From positions 62,001 through 126,000 of the forward strand of contig NZ_JFYN01000043.1 of NCBI RefSeq assembly GCF_000631985.1: a stretch of DNA of 64,000 bases. Reading direction: 5' to 3'. Origin of the DNA: Pseudomonas sp. RIT288 (GTDB lineage Bacteria > Pseudomonadota > Gammaproteobacteria > Pseudomonadales > Pseudomonadaceae). The notes under the pieces were generated by a model. That model saw nothing but the letters and a program-made list of their open reading frames with translations, had not been told where the DNA came from and did no database searches. Shown piece by piece: positions 1-8,334 of this stretch; position 1 is the first letter of the stretch; the number at the start of each line of letters is the position of its first letter. The position numbers and the translations under genes were made by a program.

Positions 1-225
1 CGCCAGCGCTTCAACCACCGCCGGATAGTCGGCCACGGGAACGAACTGCACTTTCATGCCCAGCTGCTGCTCCAGATACGCGCCCAGCGGCTCGAACTTG
101 CGCAGCAATTCGGTCGGGGCTTCGTCGGGAATCGCGCTGACCCGCAACACATCGGCGGCATGCGCCACCAGAGCAGAAAAAGACAGGGCCAGACCAGCAG
201 TCAGTGCCAGGGTTCGTTTGAGCAT
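1..225 (-). CDS. ABC transporter periplasmic binding protein, PhnD/selenate-type (5' part only)
   Basis: The first 75 codons of a minus-strand gene that runs off the left edge. The protein opens with a signal peptide (MLKRTLALTAGLALSFSALV, Ala-rich cleavage near residue 23). It continues with VLRVSAIPDEAPTELLRKF and a later VQFVPVADY segment, the usual start of PhnD-like substrate-binding proteins. Relatives in Pseudomonas are often labelled putative selenate or phosphonate ABC transporter binding proteins. GGAGA lies five bases before the ATG and supports the start. The binding pocket is outside the window, so the ligand cannot be judged. Confidence 0.75.
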   Translation of the reverse strand, partial: MLKRTLALTAGLALSFSALVAHAADVLRVSAIPDEAPTELLRKFEPLGAYLEQQLGMKVQFVPVADYPAVVEALA

Positions 226-485
226 GGAAATCTCCGTTTCATGAGCGTCGCATTCTAAGCGCCACCGGGCGCGGTGTCGCGCGCGGGCGCTCAATCAGGT
301 TAGACGAAGCGGCGAATTTGTACGCAGACGGAGGGTTACACCACGTTTCATTCCAGTGGTTTGCTCGGATCAGCAGCTCACTGCCGGTGTGATCACGAAA
401 AAAACTGTAGGCGCTGTCGAGTGAAACGAGGCTGCGATCTTTGCGTTTCGATTGACGACCAAAAGATCGCAGCGTGCCGCAGCTC
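226..485. other. Intergenic region with a degraded REP doublet
   Basis: No convincing gene is visible between the binding-protein start and the end of the RidA-family gene. The right part (about 430-490) is a REP-like inverted repeat. Its left arm contains GAGGCTGCGATCTTTG and its right arm AAAAGATCGCAG followed by CCGCAGCTCCTAC. The left arm has lost the outer GTAGGAGCTGC part seen in the other copies of this window. Short ORFs here are composition artefacts. Confidence 0.5.
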
Positions 486-490
486 CTACA
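430..490. repeat. REP element, class A, decayed doublet
   Basis: It shares the AAAAGATCGCAG / CAGCTCCTAC core with the doublets near 34.8, 38.0, 48.5, 50.6, 56.1 and 59.4 kb. The element overlaps the last codons of the RidA-family gene, whose stop codon is inside the repeat arm. Confidence 0.6.
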
Positions 491-878
491 CGGGGATTTT
501 GGCAATCACCTTGATCTCGAACTGAAACCCGGCCAGCCAGGTCACGCCGACCGCAGTAATCGTCGGATACGGTGCACTGCCCCAGAACTCCGGCACCACT
601 TCCCAGATGGTTTCGAAGGTCGATTGCGGATCGATCATGAACACCGTGACGTCCACCGCATCGGCGAAGCTGCAACCGGCGGCATCGAGGATCGCATTGA
701 GGTTGTTGAAGGCCAGGCGCACCTGATCCTGCAGATCCGGTTCGGGCGAGCCGTCTTCACGGCTGCCGACCTGTCCCGAGACAAACAGAAAACCATTGGA
801 GCGAATGGCCGGTGAATAACGATGACGCTCGTAAAGCGCATGGCGGGCTGGCGGGAAAACGACGTCGCGCTGGGTCAT
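486..878 (-). CDS. RidA/YjgF/YER057c/UK114 family protein
   Basis: A protein of 130 residues, the normal size of the family. The start chosen is the ATG before TQRDVVFPPAR because GGAGA sits six bases upstream; a longer frame upstream lacks a binding site. Family signatures are visible: a FVSGQVG strand, LAFNNLNAILDAAG helix and the C-terminal FEIKVIAKIPV strand. RidA proteins are trimeric enamine/imine deaminases or relatives of unknown substrate. The residues that would prove deaminase activity (the Arg near the C-terminus in canonical RidA) are not clearly present, so this may be a non-archetypal RidA member. It is transcribed divergently from a LysR gene, its likely regulator. The stop codon lies in a REP arm. 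Confidence 0.85.
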   Translation of the reverse strand: MTQRDVVFPPARHALYERHRYSPAIRSNGFLFVSGQVGSREDGSPEPDLQDQVRLAFNNLNAILDAAGCSFADAVDVTVFMIDPQSTFETIWEVVPEFWGSAPYPTITAVGVTWLAGFQFEIKVIAKIPV

Positions 879-966
879 GGGTGTCTCCATCATTGTTTGG
901 TGGTTGCTGATGGAGTGACTGTAGGGGCTTGCGCAGTGGCGATAAACGCGCAACCTTGGCGTTCAC

Positions 967-985
967 TGTTTGTATTTTCCAAACA
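967..985. promoter_or_regulatory. Candidate LysR-type operator between RidA-family gene and LysR gene
   Basis: TGTTTG and CAAACA form an inverted repeat separated by seven bases. This fits the dyad-symmetric T-N11-A pattern bound by LysR regulators. It lies 16 bases before the GTG start of the LysR gene and about 90 bases upstream of the RidA-family start, the expected place for an autoregulatory site. Confidence 0.45.
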
Positions 986-1000
986 ATCCGAGGGTGCGAA

Positions 1001-1945
1001 GTGGACCGTTTCGATGCAATGCAGGCGTTCGCCCGGGTGGTCGAGGCGGGGAGTTTCACCAAGGCTGCCGAGACCCTGCACATGAGCAAGACCACCGTGA
1101 CCCAGCTCGTCCAGCAACTGGAAGCCCGGCTGCGGGTCAAGTTGCTCAACCGCACCACGCGCAAGGTCAACGTCACTGCCGATGGCGCGATCTATTACGA
1201 GCGAGTCATCAAGCTCTTGGCCGATATGGACGACGCCGAAACCAGTCTGTCCGGCGCCTCGGCATTGCCCAGAGGACGCTTGCGCGTAGATGTGCCGAGC
1301 CCGCTGGCGAGGCTGATTCTGCTGCCGGCATTACCTGAGTTTCACCAGCGTTATCCGGATATTCAGATCGACATGGGTGTCAGCGACCGCATCGTCGACA
1401 TCATCGATGAGAACGTCGACTGCGTGGTGCGCGGCGGCGAATTGCTCGATCAGTCATTGATGGCGCGACGGGTGGCCGACCTTCAGCTCGGGGTCTTCGC
1501 CGCGCCGAGTTACCTGGCCCGCGCCGGAACGCCGCGGCATCCACGCGAGCTGGAAGACTCGCATCATCGGGTGGTCGGCTTTCTCTGGGCACGCACGGGA
1601 AAACCGGTGCCTTACGCCTTGCACAATGGCAGCGAGCACCTGCAGATCAAGGGCCGCCACGTGCTCGCCGTCGACGACGGTAACGCCTACCTTGCGGCAG
1701 GGCTGGCCGGCATGGGCGTGCTGTGGTTGCCCAGGTACATGTCGCACGTGCATCAGGCCCGGGGCGAGTTGGTGCCGCTGTTCGAAGACTGGCAACTCGA
1801 GCCGATGCCGCTCTACGTGGCATACCCGCCGAACCGGCATATCAGCCAGAAGCTAAGGGTATTTATCGATTGGATCGTGAAATTGATGGCTCACCGTGCC
1901 AATGGCCCGGAACTTGCTGAACCGCGCTCTGAGACTGTCAAATAA
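1001..1945 (+). CDS. LysR family transcriptional regulator
   Basis: A 314-residue LysR-type regulator. The GTG start giving VDRFDAMQAFARVVEAGSF is preferred over in-frame upstream codons because LysR proteins normally begin about 20 residues before the helix-turn-helix (here FTKAAETLHMSKTTVTQLVQ, residues 19-38). The rest is the periplasmic-binding-like effector domain, including GRLRVDVPSPLARLILLPAL and a late AGLAGMGVLWLPRY stretch. It is divergent from the RidA-family gene and presumably controls it. The radical SAM gene follows after 73 bases on the same strand, but its own ribosome binding site suggests separate function. Confidence 0.9.
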   Translation: MDRFDAMQAFARVVEAGSFTKAAETLHMSKTTVTQLVQQLEARLRVKLLNRTTRKVNVTADGAIYYERVIKLLADMDDAETSLSGASALPRGRLRVDVPSPLARLILLPALPEFHQRYPDIQIDMGVSDRIVDIIDENVDCVVRGGELLDQSLMARRVADLQLGVFAAPSYLARAGTPRHPRELEDSHHRVVGFLWARTGKPVPYALHNGSEHLQIKGRHVLAVDDGNAYLAAGLAGMGVLWLPRYMSHVHQARGELVPLFEDWQLEPMPLYVAYPPNRHISQKLRVFIDWIVKLMAHRANGPELAEPRSETVK

Positions 1946-2018
1946 ATAACGAATAACGGCAATCACAGCGTCGGCAGCTCTGGATGCACCGCTATTCACC
2001 CAAGGAGCGTCACCCGTC

Positions 2019-3179
2019 ATGAATATGTACATCGATATTGTCGGCGCGTGCAATTTAAGCTGCCCTTCGTGCCCGATGGGCAACTCGGAAAACGTCAACT
2101 TCAAGAAAGCCATGCAAGTCGACATGTTTCGCAAGATCGTCGAGAAGGCCCGCGACGAAGGGGTCGAGACGATCTTTCTGTACAACTGGACCGAGCCGTT
2201 GATCCATCCGCGAATCGGTGAGTTTGTCGAGATCATCAATGCAGCCGGTTTGCAGAGCGGTATCAGCTCCAACTTGAACCTGGCCAAGAACATGGAAACC
2301 GCCATGCTGGCCAACCCGTGGTTCTTCCGTATTTCGTTGTCCGGGTTTTACCAGGAGACTTACCAGCAGGGGCACGTGGGCGGCGACATTGAAGTGGTCA
2401 AGGCCAACATGATCAAACTGCATGAGCTCAAGCAGCAACATGGCTTGAGTACGCGGATCGAGGTTTACTACCACCGTTATCTCGACAACATGGAAGAAGA
2501 AGGGCTGATGCGTGAATTCAGCCAGCGCCTGGGTTTTGACTTCTCCACCGGTTTTTCCGTGATGATGCCGCTGGAGAAGACGCTCGCGCTGATCGAGGGT
2601 GATTCGTCGGTGACCGACACCGATCGCGAGACCCTGAAACGACTCGCGCTGCCGCCGTACGACGACCTGGTCAACCTGGTTCGCCAGTATCCCAAGCAGG
2701 CGTGCACGCTCAAAGACAACTGGCTAGTGCTCGATTGCAACGGCAACACTATCTTGTGCTGCTCTGTTTTCAATCAGACCGAATTCCAGCTCGGCAAATA
2801 TCTGGACGTGCCACTGCCACAGCTGACTCGCCTCAAATACACCCAGCAGAACTGCGTCGATATGTGTAATCGCTGCGCGAAAAACGGCATGCACATTTAT
2901 GCGACATTACCCAATCACGGGCCGCTGAAAGAACACGCCGTCAACCGCATCATTGACTTCCAGCGGCGCACGATCGTGGGGCTACCGATCGAAAGCGACA
3001 AGCTTGGGCGAACCGGAGAAGTCAGTGCGGAGAACTTTGACGAAGCGCAATACCTGCAGATGAACCAGGACGTCAAAAACGCGATTGCCACGGGGGCCTT
3101 CACCAGCGGTTATCAGCATTACGTGCTGTACGGGCGTCTGGAAGGCCGGCTCGGTGCGGGTTATCTCACCGTCGTCTGA
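2019..3179 (+). CDS. Radical SAM protein with C-terminal HYxxxGxxEGR domain
   Basis: 386 residues. The radical SAM cluster motif is C11-x3-C15-x2-C18. A second Cys-rich block (C229, C240, C247-C248, C279, C283, C286) resembles a SPASM-type auxiliary iron-sulfur region. Residues about 340-377 are a separate module, starting FDEAQYLQMNQDV and ending HYVLYGRLEGR. This short repeat type is found attached to glycosyltransferases, methyltransferases and surface proteins. SPASM proteins often modify peptides or sugars, but no precursor peptide or partner enzyme is adjacent. AAGGAG lies 11 bases before the ATG. Substrate unknown; family assignment secure, function not. Confidence 0.85.
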   Translation: MNMYIDIVGACNLSCPSCPMGNSENVNFKKAMQVDMFRKIVEKARDEGVETIFLYNWTEPLIHPRIGEFVEIINAAGLQSGISSNLNLAKNMETAMLANPWFFRISLSGFYQETYQQGHVGGDIEVVKANMIKLHELKQQHGLSTRIEVYYHRYLDNMEEEGLMREFSQRLGFDFSTGFSVMMPLEKTLALIEGDSSVTDTDRETLKRLALPPYDDLVNLVRQYPKQACTLKDNWLVLDCNGNTILCCSVFNQTEFQLGKYLDVPLPQLTRLKYTQQNCVDMCNRCAKNGMHIYATLPNHGPLKEHAVNRIIDFQRRTIVGLPIESDKLGRTGEVSAENFDEAQYLQMNQDVKNAIATGAFTSGYQHYVLYGRLEGRLGAGYLTVV

Positions 3180-3272
3180 CCGTGCGTAGCTGGTCTCGCC
3201 AATTCAGTTGCCACAAGCGTGATTGACTCTTTGGCCCATCAAGCCAACTATCGGCGCATAACAACATGACCG

Positions 3273-4295
3273 ATGGGCCAGACCTTGATCGAACGACGTC
3301 AATTCAGCGGAGGCATGAAGGGCAAAAACCTCCGCTATCTGAATGAGCAATCCGCCGAGACCCGCATCACCCGCACCGGTTTCCTGTTGCTGGAGCACTT
3401 TTCACTGCCGGCCTTCACCCAGGCGCTGGACACCATCATCACCGCCAACCTGTTGCGCGCCGGACTGTTCAGCTCGCGCACGTTCGGTTTGGGCGAGGGT
3501 GAGGTGATCAGCGATCTGGGGCTGGTGATTCGCCCGGATGCGCGGATTGACCCGGCCAGTCTTGCGCAGCTGGATCTGCTGGTGGTGTGTGGCGGTTACC
3601 GCACTGAGCTGAAGGCCAGCGAAGAGTTGATCAGCCTGCTGCGCGCGGCCGCGGAACGCGGCGTCAGTCTGGCCGGTTTGTGGAACGGTGCGTGGTTTCT
3701 CGGCCGCGCCGGGCTGCTCGATGGCTATCGTTGCGCGATCCACCCGGAACATCGTCCGGCGCTGACGGAAATTGCCAAAGCCACCCAGGTCAGCAGTGAA
3801 CCTTATGTCATTGATCGCGACCGGCTCACGGCATCCAGTCCGTCCGGGGCTTTCCATATGGCGCTGGACTGGATCAAGAGCCTGCACGGCAAGGCGCTGG
3901 TCGAAGGCATCGAGGACATTCTGGCGTTCGAGGAGTCGCGGTATCGACGGATCAAACCGGATGAAAACCTCTGCGTCAGCGCACCGTTGCGCGAGGTGGT
4001 CAAACTGATGGACGCCAATCTCGAGGAACCGCTGGAGCTGGAGCAACTGGCGGTGTATGCCGGTCGCTCGCGGCGGCAGCTGGAGCGTTTGTTCAAGGAG
4101 CAACTCGGCACCACGCCGCAGCGCTATTACCTGGAATTGCGCATCACCGAAGCCCGGCGCCTGTTGCAGCACACCGAGCTGTCCCAGATGGAAGTGCTGG
4201 TGGCCTGTGGTTTCGTTTCGCCGAGCCATTTCAGCAAATGCTACAGCGCGTTTTTCGGTTATCGACCGTCCAGGGAAAAACGCCTGGTCAAATAG
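3273..4295 (+). CDS. GlxA-type AraC family regulator (DJ-1/PfpI domain + AraC HTH)
   Basis: 340 residues as given, or 326 from the ATG at 3315; neither start has a convincing binding site. The N-terminal two thirds (about 15-190) is a class I glutamine-amidotransferase-like fold, with LDLLVVCGGYRT and SLAGLWNGAWFLGRAGLLDG. The nucleophile-elbow Cys of true amidases is replaced, here LWNGAW, as usual in regulators. The C-terminal AraC domain includes LEQLAVYAGRSRRQLERLF and SHFSKCYSAFFGYRPS. Relatives include the Pseudomonas choline/carnitine/arginine regulators (GbdR, CdhR, ArgR). The inducer cannot be deduced. Confidence 0.88.
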   Translation: MGQTLIERRQFSGGMKGKNLRYLNEQSAETRITRTGFLLLEHFSLPAFTQALDTIITANLLRAGLFSSRTFGLGEGEVISDLGLVIRPDARIDPASLAQLDLLVVCGGYRTELKASEELISLLRAAAERGVSLAGLWNGAWFLGRAGLLDGYRCAIHPEHRPALTEIAKATQVSSEPYVIDRDRLTASSPSGAFHMALDWIKSLHGKALVEGIEDILAFEESRYRRIKPDENLCVSAPLREVVKLMDANLEEPLELEQLAVYAGRSRRQLERLFKEQLGTTPQRYYLELRITEARRLLQHTELSQMEVLVACGFVSPSHFSKCYSAFFGYRPSREKRLVK

Positions 4296-4308
4296 ACCGA
4301 GGCGTTTT
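4280..4308. terminator. Rho-independent terminator between convergent genes
   Basis: The inverted repeat ACGCCT...GGTC AAATA GACC...AGGCGT is followed by TTTT and overlaps the last codons of the GlxA-type regulator gene. It lies between convergent genes ending at 4295 and 4321. Confidence 0.55.
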
Positions 4309-4320
4309 CGGCCATTGGCC

Positions 4321-5367
4321 TCAGAGATGATCGGCGTCGATCACCGCCTGAGCAAACGCCTGCGGATCTTCCTGCGGCAGGTTGTGGCCGATGCCGCCGT
4401 TGATCAGGCGGAACTGGTACTTGCCGGTGAAGCGCTTGGCGTAATCCTCGGGCGCCGGGTGCGGCGCGCCGTTGGCGTCACCCTCGAGGGTGATGGTCGG
4501 CACGCTGATCGACGGGGCGCTGGCGAGTTTCTGTTCCAGCGCCGCGTATTGCGCTTCGCCCTGCACCAGGCCCAGACGCCAGCGGTAGTTGAACACGGTG
4601 ATCTCGACGTGATCGGGGTTCTCCAGAGCTTTGGCGCTGCGGTCGAAAGTGGCGTCATCGAACGCCCACTTCGGCGAGGCGAGCTGCCAGATCAGCTTGG
4701 CGAAGTCGTGGGTGTTTTTCCGGTAGCCGTCACGGCCACGTTCGGTGGCGAAGTAGAACTGATACCACCACTGCAATTCGGCCTTGGGCGGCAACGGATT
4801 CTGCCCGGCAGCCTGATTGCCGATCAGGTAGCCGCTGACCGAGACCAGTGCCTTGACTCGCTCCGGCCATATCGCCGAGACGATGTCTGCCGAACGTGCG
4901 CCCCAGTCGTAGCCACCGAGCACCGCTTGCTTGATATTCAGGGCGTCCATGAAGTCGATCACGTCGCTGGCCAGCGCCGCAGGCTGGCCGTTGCGCAGTG
5001 TCTGGTCCGAGAGGAAATGTGTGTCGCCATAACCCCGCGCATACGGCATCAACACCCGATAACCCTTGGCGGCGAGCAACGGCGCGACCTCGTCATAACT
5101 GTGAATGTCGTACGGCCAGCCGTGCAGCAGAATCACCACCGGCCCCTGCGCCGGGCCGGTTTCGGCGTATGCCACATCCAGCAGTCCGGCCTTCACATGT
5201 TTGAGCGGGCCGAACGGCGAGGGCGCGGAATAGCTGACCTTGTGGTCGCCGGGTGCCGGTTGCGCGGCGGCGGCCGTTGGCATTTGAGTCGCTGCCATCG
5301 CGCCGAACAGCGCCAGAGCGAGGATTGAATGGCGGGGGTTGATACGGTTGAACGCTGCGGTCGTCAT
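4321..5367 (-). CDS. Exported alpha/beta hydrolase, epoxide hydrolase / haloalkane dehalogenase type
   Basis: 348 residues from the ATG at 5367, which has AAGGAGA ten bases upstream. A signal peptide spans about residues 1-36 (hydrophobic SILALALFGAMAA, then AAAAQ). Catalytic features: oxyanion motif HGWP (82-85), an Asp nucleophile in GGYDWGA (D154) rather than Ser, and a C-terminal His in GGIGHNLPQ. An Asp nucleophile is typical of epoxide hydrolases and haloalkane dehalogenases. The gene is divergent from a periplasmic cupin across a 300-base region rich in GATACAC repeats. The substrate is unknown. Confidence 0.85.
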   Translation of the reverse strand: MTTAAFNRINPRHSILALALFGAMAATQMPTAAAAQPAPGDHKVSYSAPSPFGPLKHVKAGLLDVAYAETGPAQGPVVILLHGWPYDIHSYDEVAPLLAAKGYRVLMPYARGYGDTHFLSDQTLRNGQPAALASDVIDFMDALNIKQAVLGGYDWGARSADIVSAIWPERVKALVSVSGYLIGNQAAGQNPLPPKAELQWWYQFYFATERGRDGYRKNTHDFAKLIWQLASPKWAFDDATFDRSAKALENPDHVEITVFNYRWRLGLVQGEAQYAALEQKLASAPSISVPTITLEGDANGAPHPAPEDYAKRFTGKYQFRLINGGIGHNLPQEDPQAFAQAVIDADHL

Positions 5368-5518
5368 GCTGATGTCTCCTTGGCAAGCCTGTTGGGGGCA
5401 GGTGCGGGGTGATCCCGGCAAACCTTGCAGGCATTTGAACGCCGTGACGTATCTGGCCCATGTCGAAAAAGCGCGGTGATTCAAGTTCATGTATCGCCGG
5501 GGTGTCTGTACACACTGT

Positions 5519-5577
5519 GATACACAGCCGGTGTGCTTTGTATGGCCGTGTATCCAGCATTGCGCGTGATACACGGC
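5519..5577. promoter_or_regulatory. Cluster of GATACACGGC-like repeats in a divergent intergenic region
   Basis: GCCGTGTATC (5545-5554) and GATACACGGC (5568-5577) are a perfect 10-base inverted repeat with a 13-base spacer. A third, imperfect copy GATACACAGC lies at 5519-5528, 49 bases before the last one. The arrangement between two divergent genes suggests a regulator-binding region for both. Which protein binds is unknown. Confidence 0.4.
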
Positions 5578-5668
5578 GAGACCAAACCCGGGTCTTTTGA
5601 CACATCGCCGCTACACGCCACGCTCACAGTGATGGCCTTCACACCATGACTGTCGAGAGGGTATTTGC

Positions 5669-6082
5669 ATGCAACGCACACTGATTCTGGCCACTGTGGC
5701 CGCACTGGTTTCATTCACCGGCCTGGCGCAGGCGGCAGACGCTCAGGCCATGAGCTGGCAGCAGGGCCTGAGCCGTACCGACCTGATTCGTCAGGACCTG
5801 GGCGACGCGGATCGCGAGGTGCTGCAGGCGCGGATCGATTTCGACCCGGGCGTGACTGCGCCGCGACATGCGCATCCGGGTGTCGAGGTGGCGCACGTGC
5901 TCCGCGGCACGCTGGAGTATCAGCTGGAGGGCCGGCCGGCGGTCACGCTAAAGGCCGGGGATTCGCTGTTCATCCCGGCGGGCGTGGCCCATGTGGCGAA
6001 GAACGTCGGCCAGGACCAAGGCGTGGAACTGGCGACCTATGTGGTGAAAAAGGGTCAGCCGCTGCTGGAATTGAAGCCGTGA
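5669..6082 (+). CDS. Exported cupin-domain protein
   Basis: 137 residues with a clear signal peptide (RTLILATVAALVSFTGLAQA, cleavage after about residue 22). A single cupin barrel follows. Motif 1 is PRHAHPGVEVAHVLRG, with metal-ligand-like H67, H69, E73 and H76; motif 2 is GDSLFIPAGVAHVAKN with H108. Short periplasmic cupins of this kind are usually annotated only by domain. It is divergent from the exported hydrolase and convergent with an AraC gene that ends seven bases downstream. An enzymatic role is possible because all metal ligands are present, but it is unproven. Confidence 0.85.
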   Translation: MQRTLILATVAALVSFTGLAQAADAQAMSWQQGLSRTDLIRQDLGDADREVLQARIDFDPGVTAPRHAHPGVEVAHVLRGTLEYQLEGRPAVTLKAGDSLFIPAGVAHVAKNVGQDQGVELATYVVKKGQPLLELKP

Positions 6083-6088
6083 CCGGGC

Positions 6089-7108
6089 TTATCTGGCGCG
6101 CAGCAACTTGCGGTAGTCCACCGGCGAAATCCCGCGTGCCTGACGGAAGGAATGGCTGAAAGAACTGGCCTGCGAGTAACCCAGCATCAGGGCGATGTTC
6201 ATGATGCTGGTCTCGGTACGGCGCAGGTAATGGTCGGCCAGTTCCATGCGCATGGTTTCCAGCACCTGATTGAAGTTTTCTCCTTCAGCCGCCAGTTTGC
6301 GCTGCAAGGTGCGCGGCGAAATCGCCAACTGCCGGGCCAGGCTTTTCAGGCTGAAATCGCCGGTCGGCAACTGTTCGGTGAGCAGTGCGCGCAAGCGGTC
6401 GGTCACGGAAAATGCCGGATACGACAGGCACAGCTGCCAGTCGGCCTCCAGCAGCATGCTGCGATGCATGCGCGGGTCGGCCCCCTGGATCCGCGTCGAG
6501 AGCGTCGACTCGGCGAACACCAGCGCATTGCAACCGGCCTCGAACTGCACCGGACAGCCAAAGAAGTGTTCATACAGCGCCGGTTCGCCCACCGCCGGAT
6601 GCATCATCCGCACTTCCAGCATCGGCTGATGACTCGCGATCAACCAGCGGCCGAATGCTGCCCAGCCGACCATCAGGGCCTCCTGATGCAGGGCGCAGTA
6701 AGGCTCCAGCTCACTGATGCGCTGGTCTTCGAGGCTCACGCGGCCGTCGCCGATGACGATCCGGGTCTGGCTGGAAGGGCTGTCGTAAACGATCTTGCCG
6801 AATCGCAGAATCATGTTCAGCGACTCGCCCAGTGTCGCGCTGGTCATCAGCACATAACCCAGCACGCCATAGGTGCCCGGGCGCACGGCGGCGCCGACCA
6901 ACAGGCCGAAATGCGGCAGGTTGCTGCTGAGCGCCGCCAGTTCCAGCAAGGCACGCAGTTGGCGCATGGGAATGCGCACAATCGAGTCGGACAACTGCTC
7001 GCGTGAGAGTCCGGTCTGATGCAACAGCCAATCGCCATCGCAACCGTATTGTTCGGCGACATCAAGGACGTGGTTAACGAAGGCAGCGCTGGAAGTGGCG
7101 GGTCGCAT
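6089..7108 (-). CDS. AraC family regulator with arabinose-binding-like N-domain (OruR/ToxR-regulator type)
   Basis: 339 residues from ATG 7108; an in-frame TTG at 7192 would add 28 residues of unlikely sequence, and neither has a good Shine-Dalgarno. The N-terminal 200 residues match the 'Arabinose_bd' group (FGLLVGAAVRPGTYGVLGYVLM). The C-terminal AraC domain has LARQLAISPRTLQRKLAAEG and YSQASSFSHSFRQARGISPVDYR. It lies downstream of a short-chain dehydrogenase on the same strand and may regulate it. Confidence 0.88.
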   Translation of the reverse strand: MRPATSSAAFVNHVLDVAEQYGCDGDWLLHQTGLSREQLSDSIVRIPMRQLRALLELAALSSNLPHFGLLVGAAVRPGTYGVLGYVLMTSATLGESLNMILRFGKIVYDSPSSQTRIVIGDGRVSLEDQRISELEPYCALHQEALMVGWAAFGRWLIASHQPMLEVRMMHPAVGEPALYEHFFGCPVQFEAGCNALVFAESTLSTRIQGADPRMHRSMLLEADWQLCLSYPAFSVTDRLRALLTEQLPTGDFSLKSLARQLAISPRTLQRKLAAEGENFNQVLETMRMELADHYLRRTETSIMNIALMLGYSQASSFSHSFRQARGISPVDYRKLLRAR

Positions 7109-7198
7109 GGGGGGAGGGGAAGTCCGGTAATCCGGTGATCTTGCTTTTCCGAAAGGTGAAGAAAGCGACGTCGCCAAGGCGCGCGGCGTCAATAGACC

Positions 7199-7894
7199 CT
7201 ACATGCGCCCGATCACCGGAATGCCGGTGCCGGTGACCGCCGACGCTTGCTCCGAAATCAGAAACAGAATGACCGCCGCCAACTGCGCCGGTGTCACCCA
7301 GCGCTGATGTTCGGCGTCGGGCATGGCCTCACGGTTTTGCGGGGTGTCGAGAATGCTCGGCAGCACGGCATTGACCGTGATGCTCATGTCCTTGAGTTCT
7401 TCGGCGAGGCTTTCGGTCAGGCGCAGTACGCTGGATTTCGATGCAGCGTAAGCGCCCATCCCCAGTCCGGCCTTGGCCGCCATGCTCGCGCCGATATTGA
7501 CGATGCGCCCGGTCGAGGATTGCAGCAGTAATGGCAGCAGGGCTTTGCTGGCGTTCAATGCGGTTCGAAGGTTCAGCGAATAGAGCCGATCCCAGGCCTC
7601 TAGCGCACCGCCCAACAACGGTTCCCACGCATAGCCTCCAGCGCCGTTGACCAGCGCATCGAGACGACCGAAATAGCGGTTGATCTGGTGGGCGACTGCC
7701 TGGCAATCGGCAAGGGAGGTCAGATCGATGCCGGACAGGACCAGTCGATTGTGGGAGCTGGGCAGCGTAATCATCGCCCGATCGATCAGCACCAGATCTG
7801 CGCCCTGGGCTGCGGCCATGTCCGCCAGGGTCTCGCCGAGATTCCCCAGGGCGCCGGTAATCGCCACAACGCGCCGTGAGAGTGACTGAGTCAT
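7199..7894 (-). CDS. Short-chain dehydrogenase/reductase (SDR)
   Basis: 231 residues from the ATG at 7894; AAGGA lies eight bases upstream. The Rossmann motif is ITGALGNLGE (TGxxxGxG). The active-site Ser is in IGAS and the Tyr/Lys pair in YAASK. The C-terminal GTGIPVIGRM closes the fold. It is probably a carbonyl or 3-oxoacyl reductase, with no indication of the substrate. It is followed by the AraC gene at 6089-7108 with a 90-base gap. Confidence 0.88.
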   Translation of the reverse strand: MTQSLSRRVVAITGALGNLGETLADMAAAQGADLVLIDRAMITLPSSHNRLVLSGIDLTSLADCQAVAHQINRYFGRLDALVNGAGGYAWEPLLGGALEAWDRLYSLNLRTALNASKALLPLLLQSSTGRIVNIGASMAAKAGLGMGAYAASKSSVLRLTESLAEELKDMSITVNAVLPSILDTPQNREAMPDAEHQRWVTPAQLAAVILFLISEQASAVTGTGIPVIGRM

Positions 7895-8334
7895 CAAGAG
7901 TCCTTTCCTTTTTAAGGGCGCATACTCTAATGACATCGGTGGCCCGTGGCATGCTTTTGGATGTCAACTTGTTGTGCAAAAGTGCCAAAATTTTATGCTT
8001 GGCAAAACAAGGGGAAAGGGTCGTGAAACAGGCGTCAGAAAGTTGGCTTCAAGCTTGCGGCGCCAAGCGGATTTTGAAAGCCTGGCGATGGTTTGGTCTG
8101 GCATTCTTGTCGCTGTTTCGCCAAGCGCAAATGCTGTCCTGAAGTCTTTAGCGCGCTTTTTTTCCGGATGACGCAGCGCAAGTCGGAAGTACTTTTTTTG
8201 GCGCGACATAATCTGTTGCTGCAGCAAGCCAGTGCTACTTGTATCCTTGCGCGCGACAAGGACACGCGGCTGCAGTCATCGAGTCGGTCGACCCGCCGCA
8301 GGAACGGAAACCGGACTTTCCCAAAGGTAGTAAT
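7895..8334. other. 440-base divergent intergenic region, no gene seen
   Basis: It separates the minus-strand SDR gene from the plus-strand diguanylate cyclase. No ORF has a credible start and protein-like composition. Two sequences have GG-N10-GC spacing like sigma-54 promoters (8045-8058 in TTGGCTTCAAGCTTGC; about 8100-8113 in TGGCATTCTTGTCGC). Both deviate from consensus at several positions, so they are only weak candidates. Confidence 0.35.

Noticed and set aside
4057..5328. A 423-codon plus-strand frame opposite the exported hydrolase
   Set aside because: Starts inside the GlxA-type regulator in a wrong frame and is antisense to a clear alpha/beta hydrolase.
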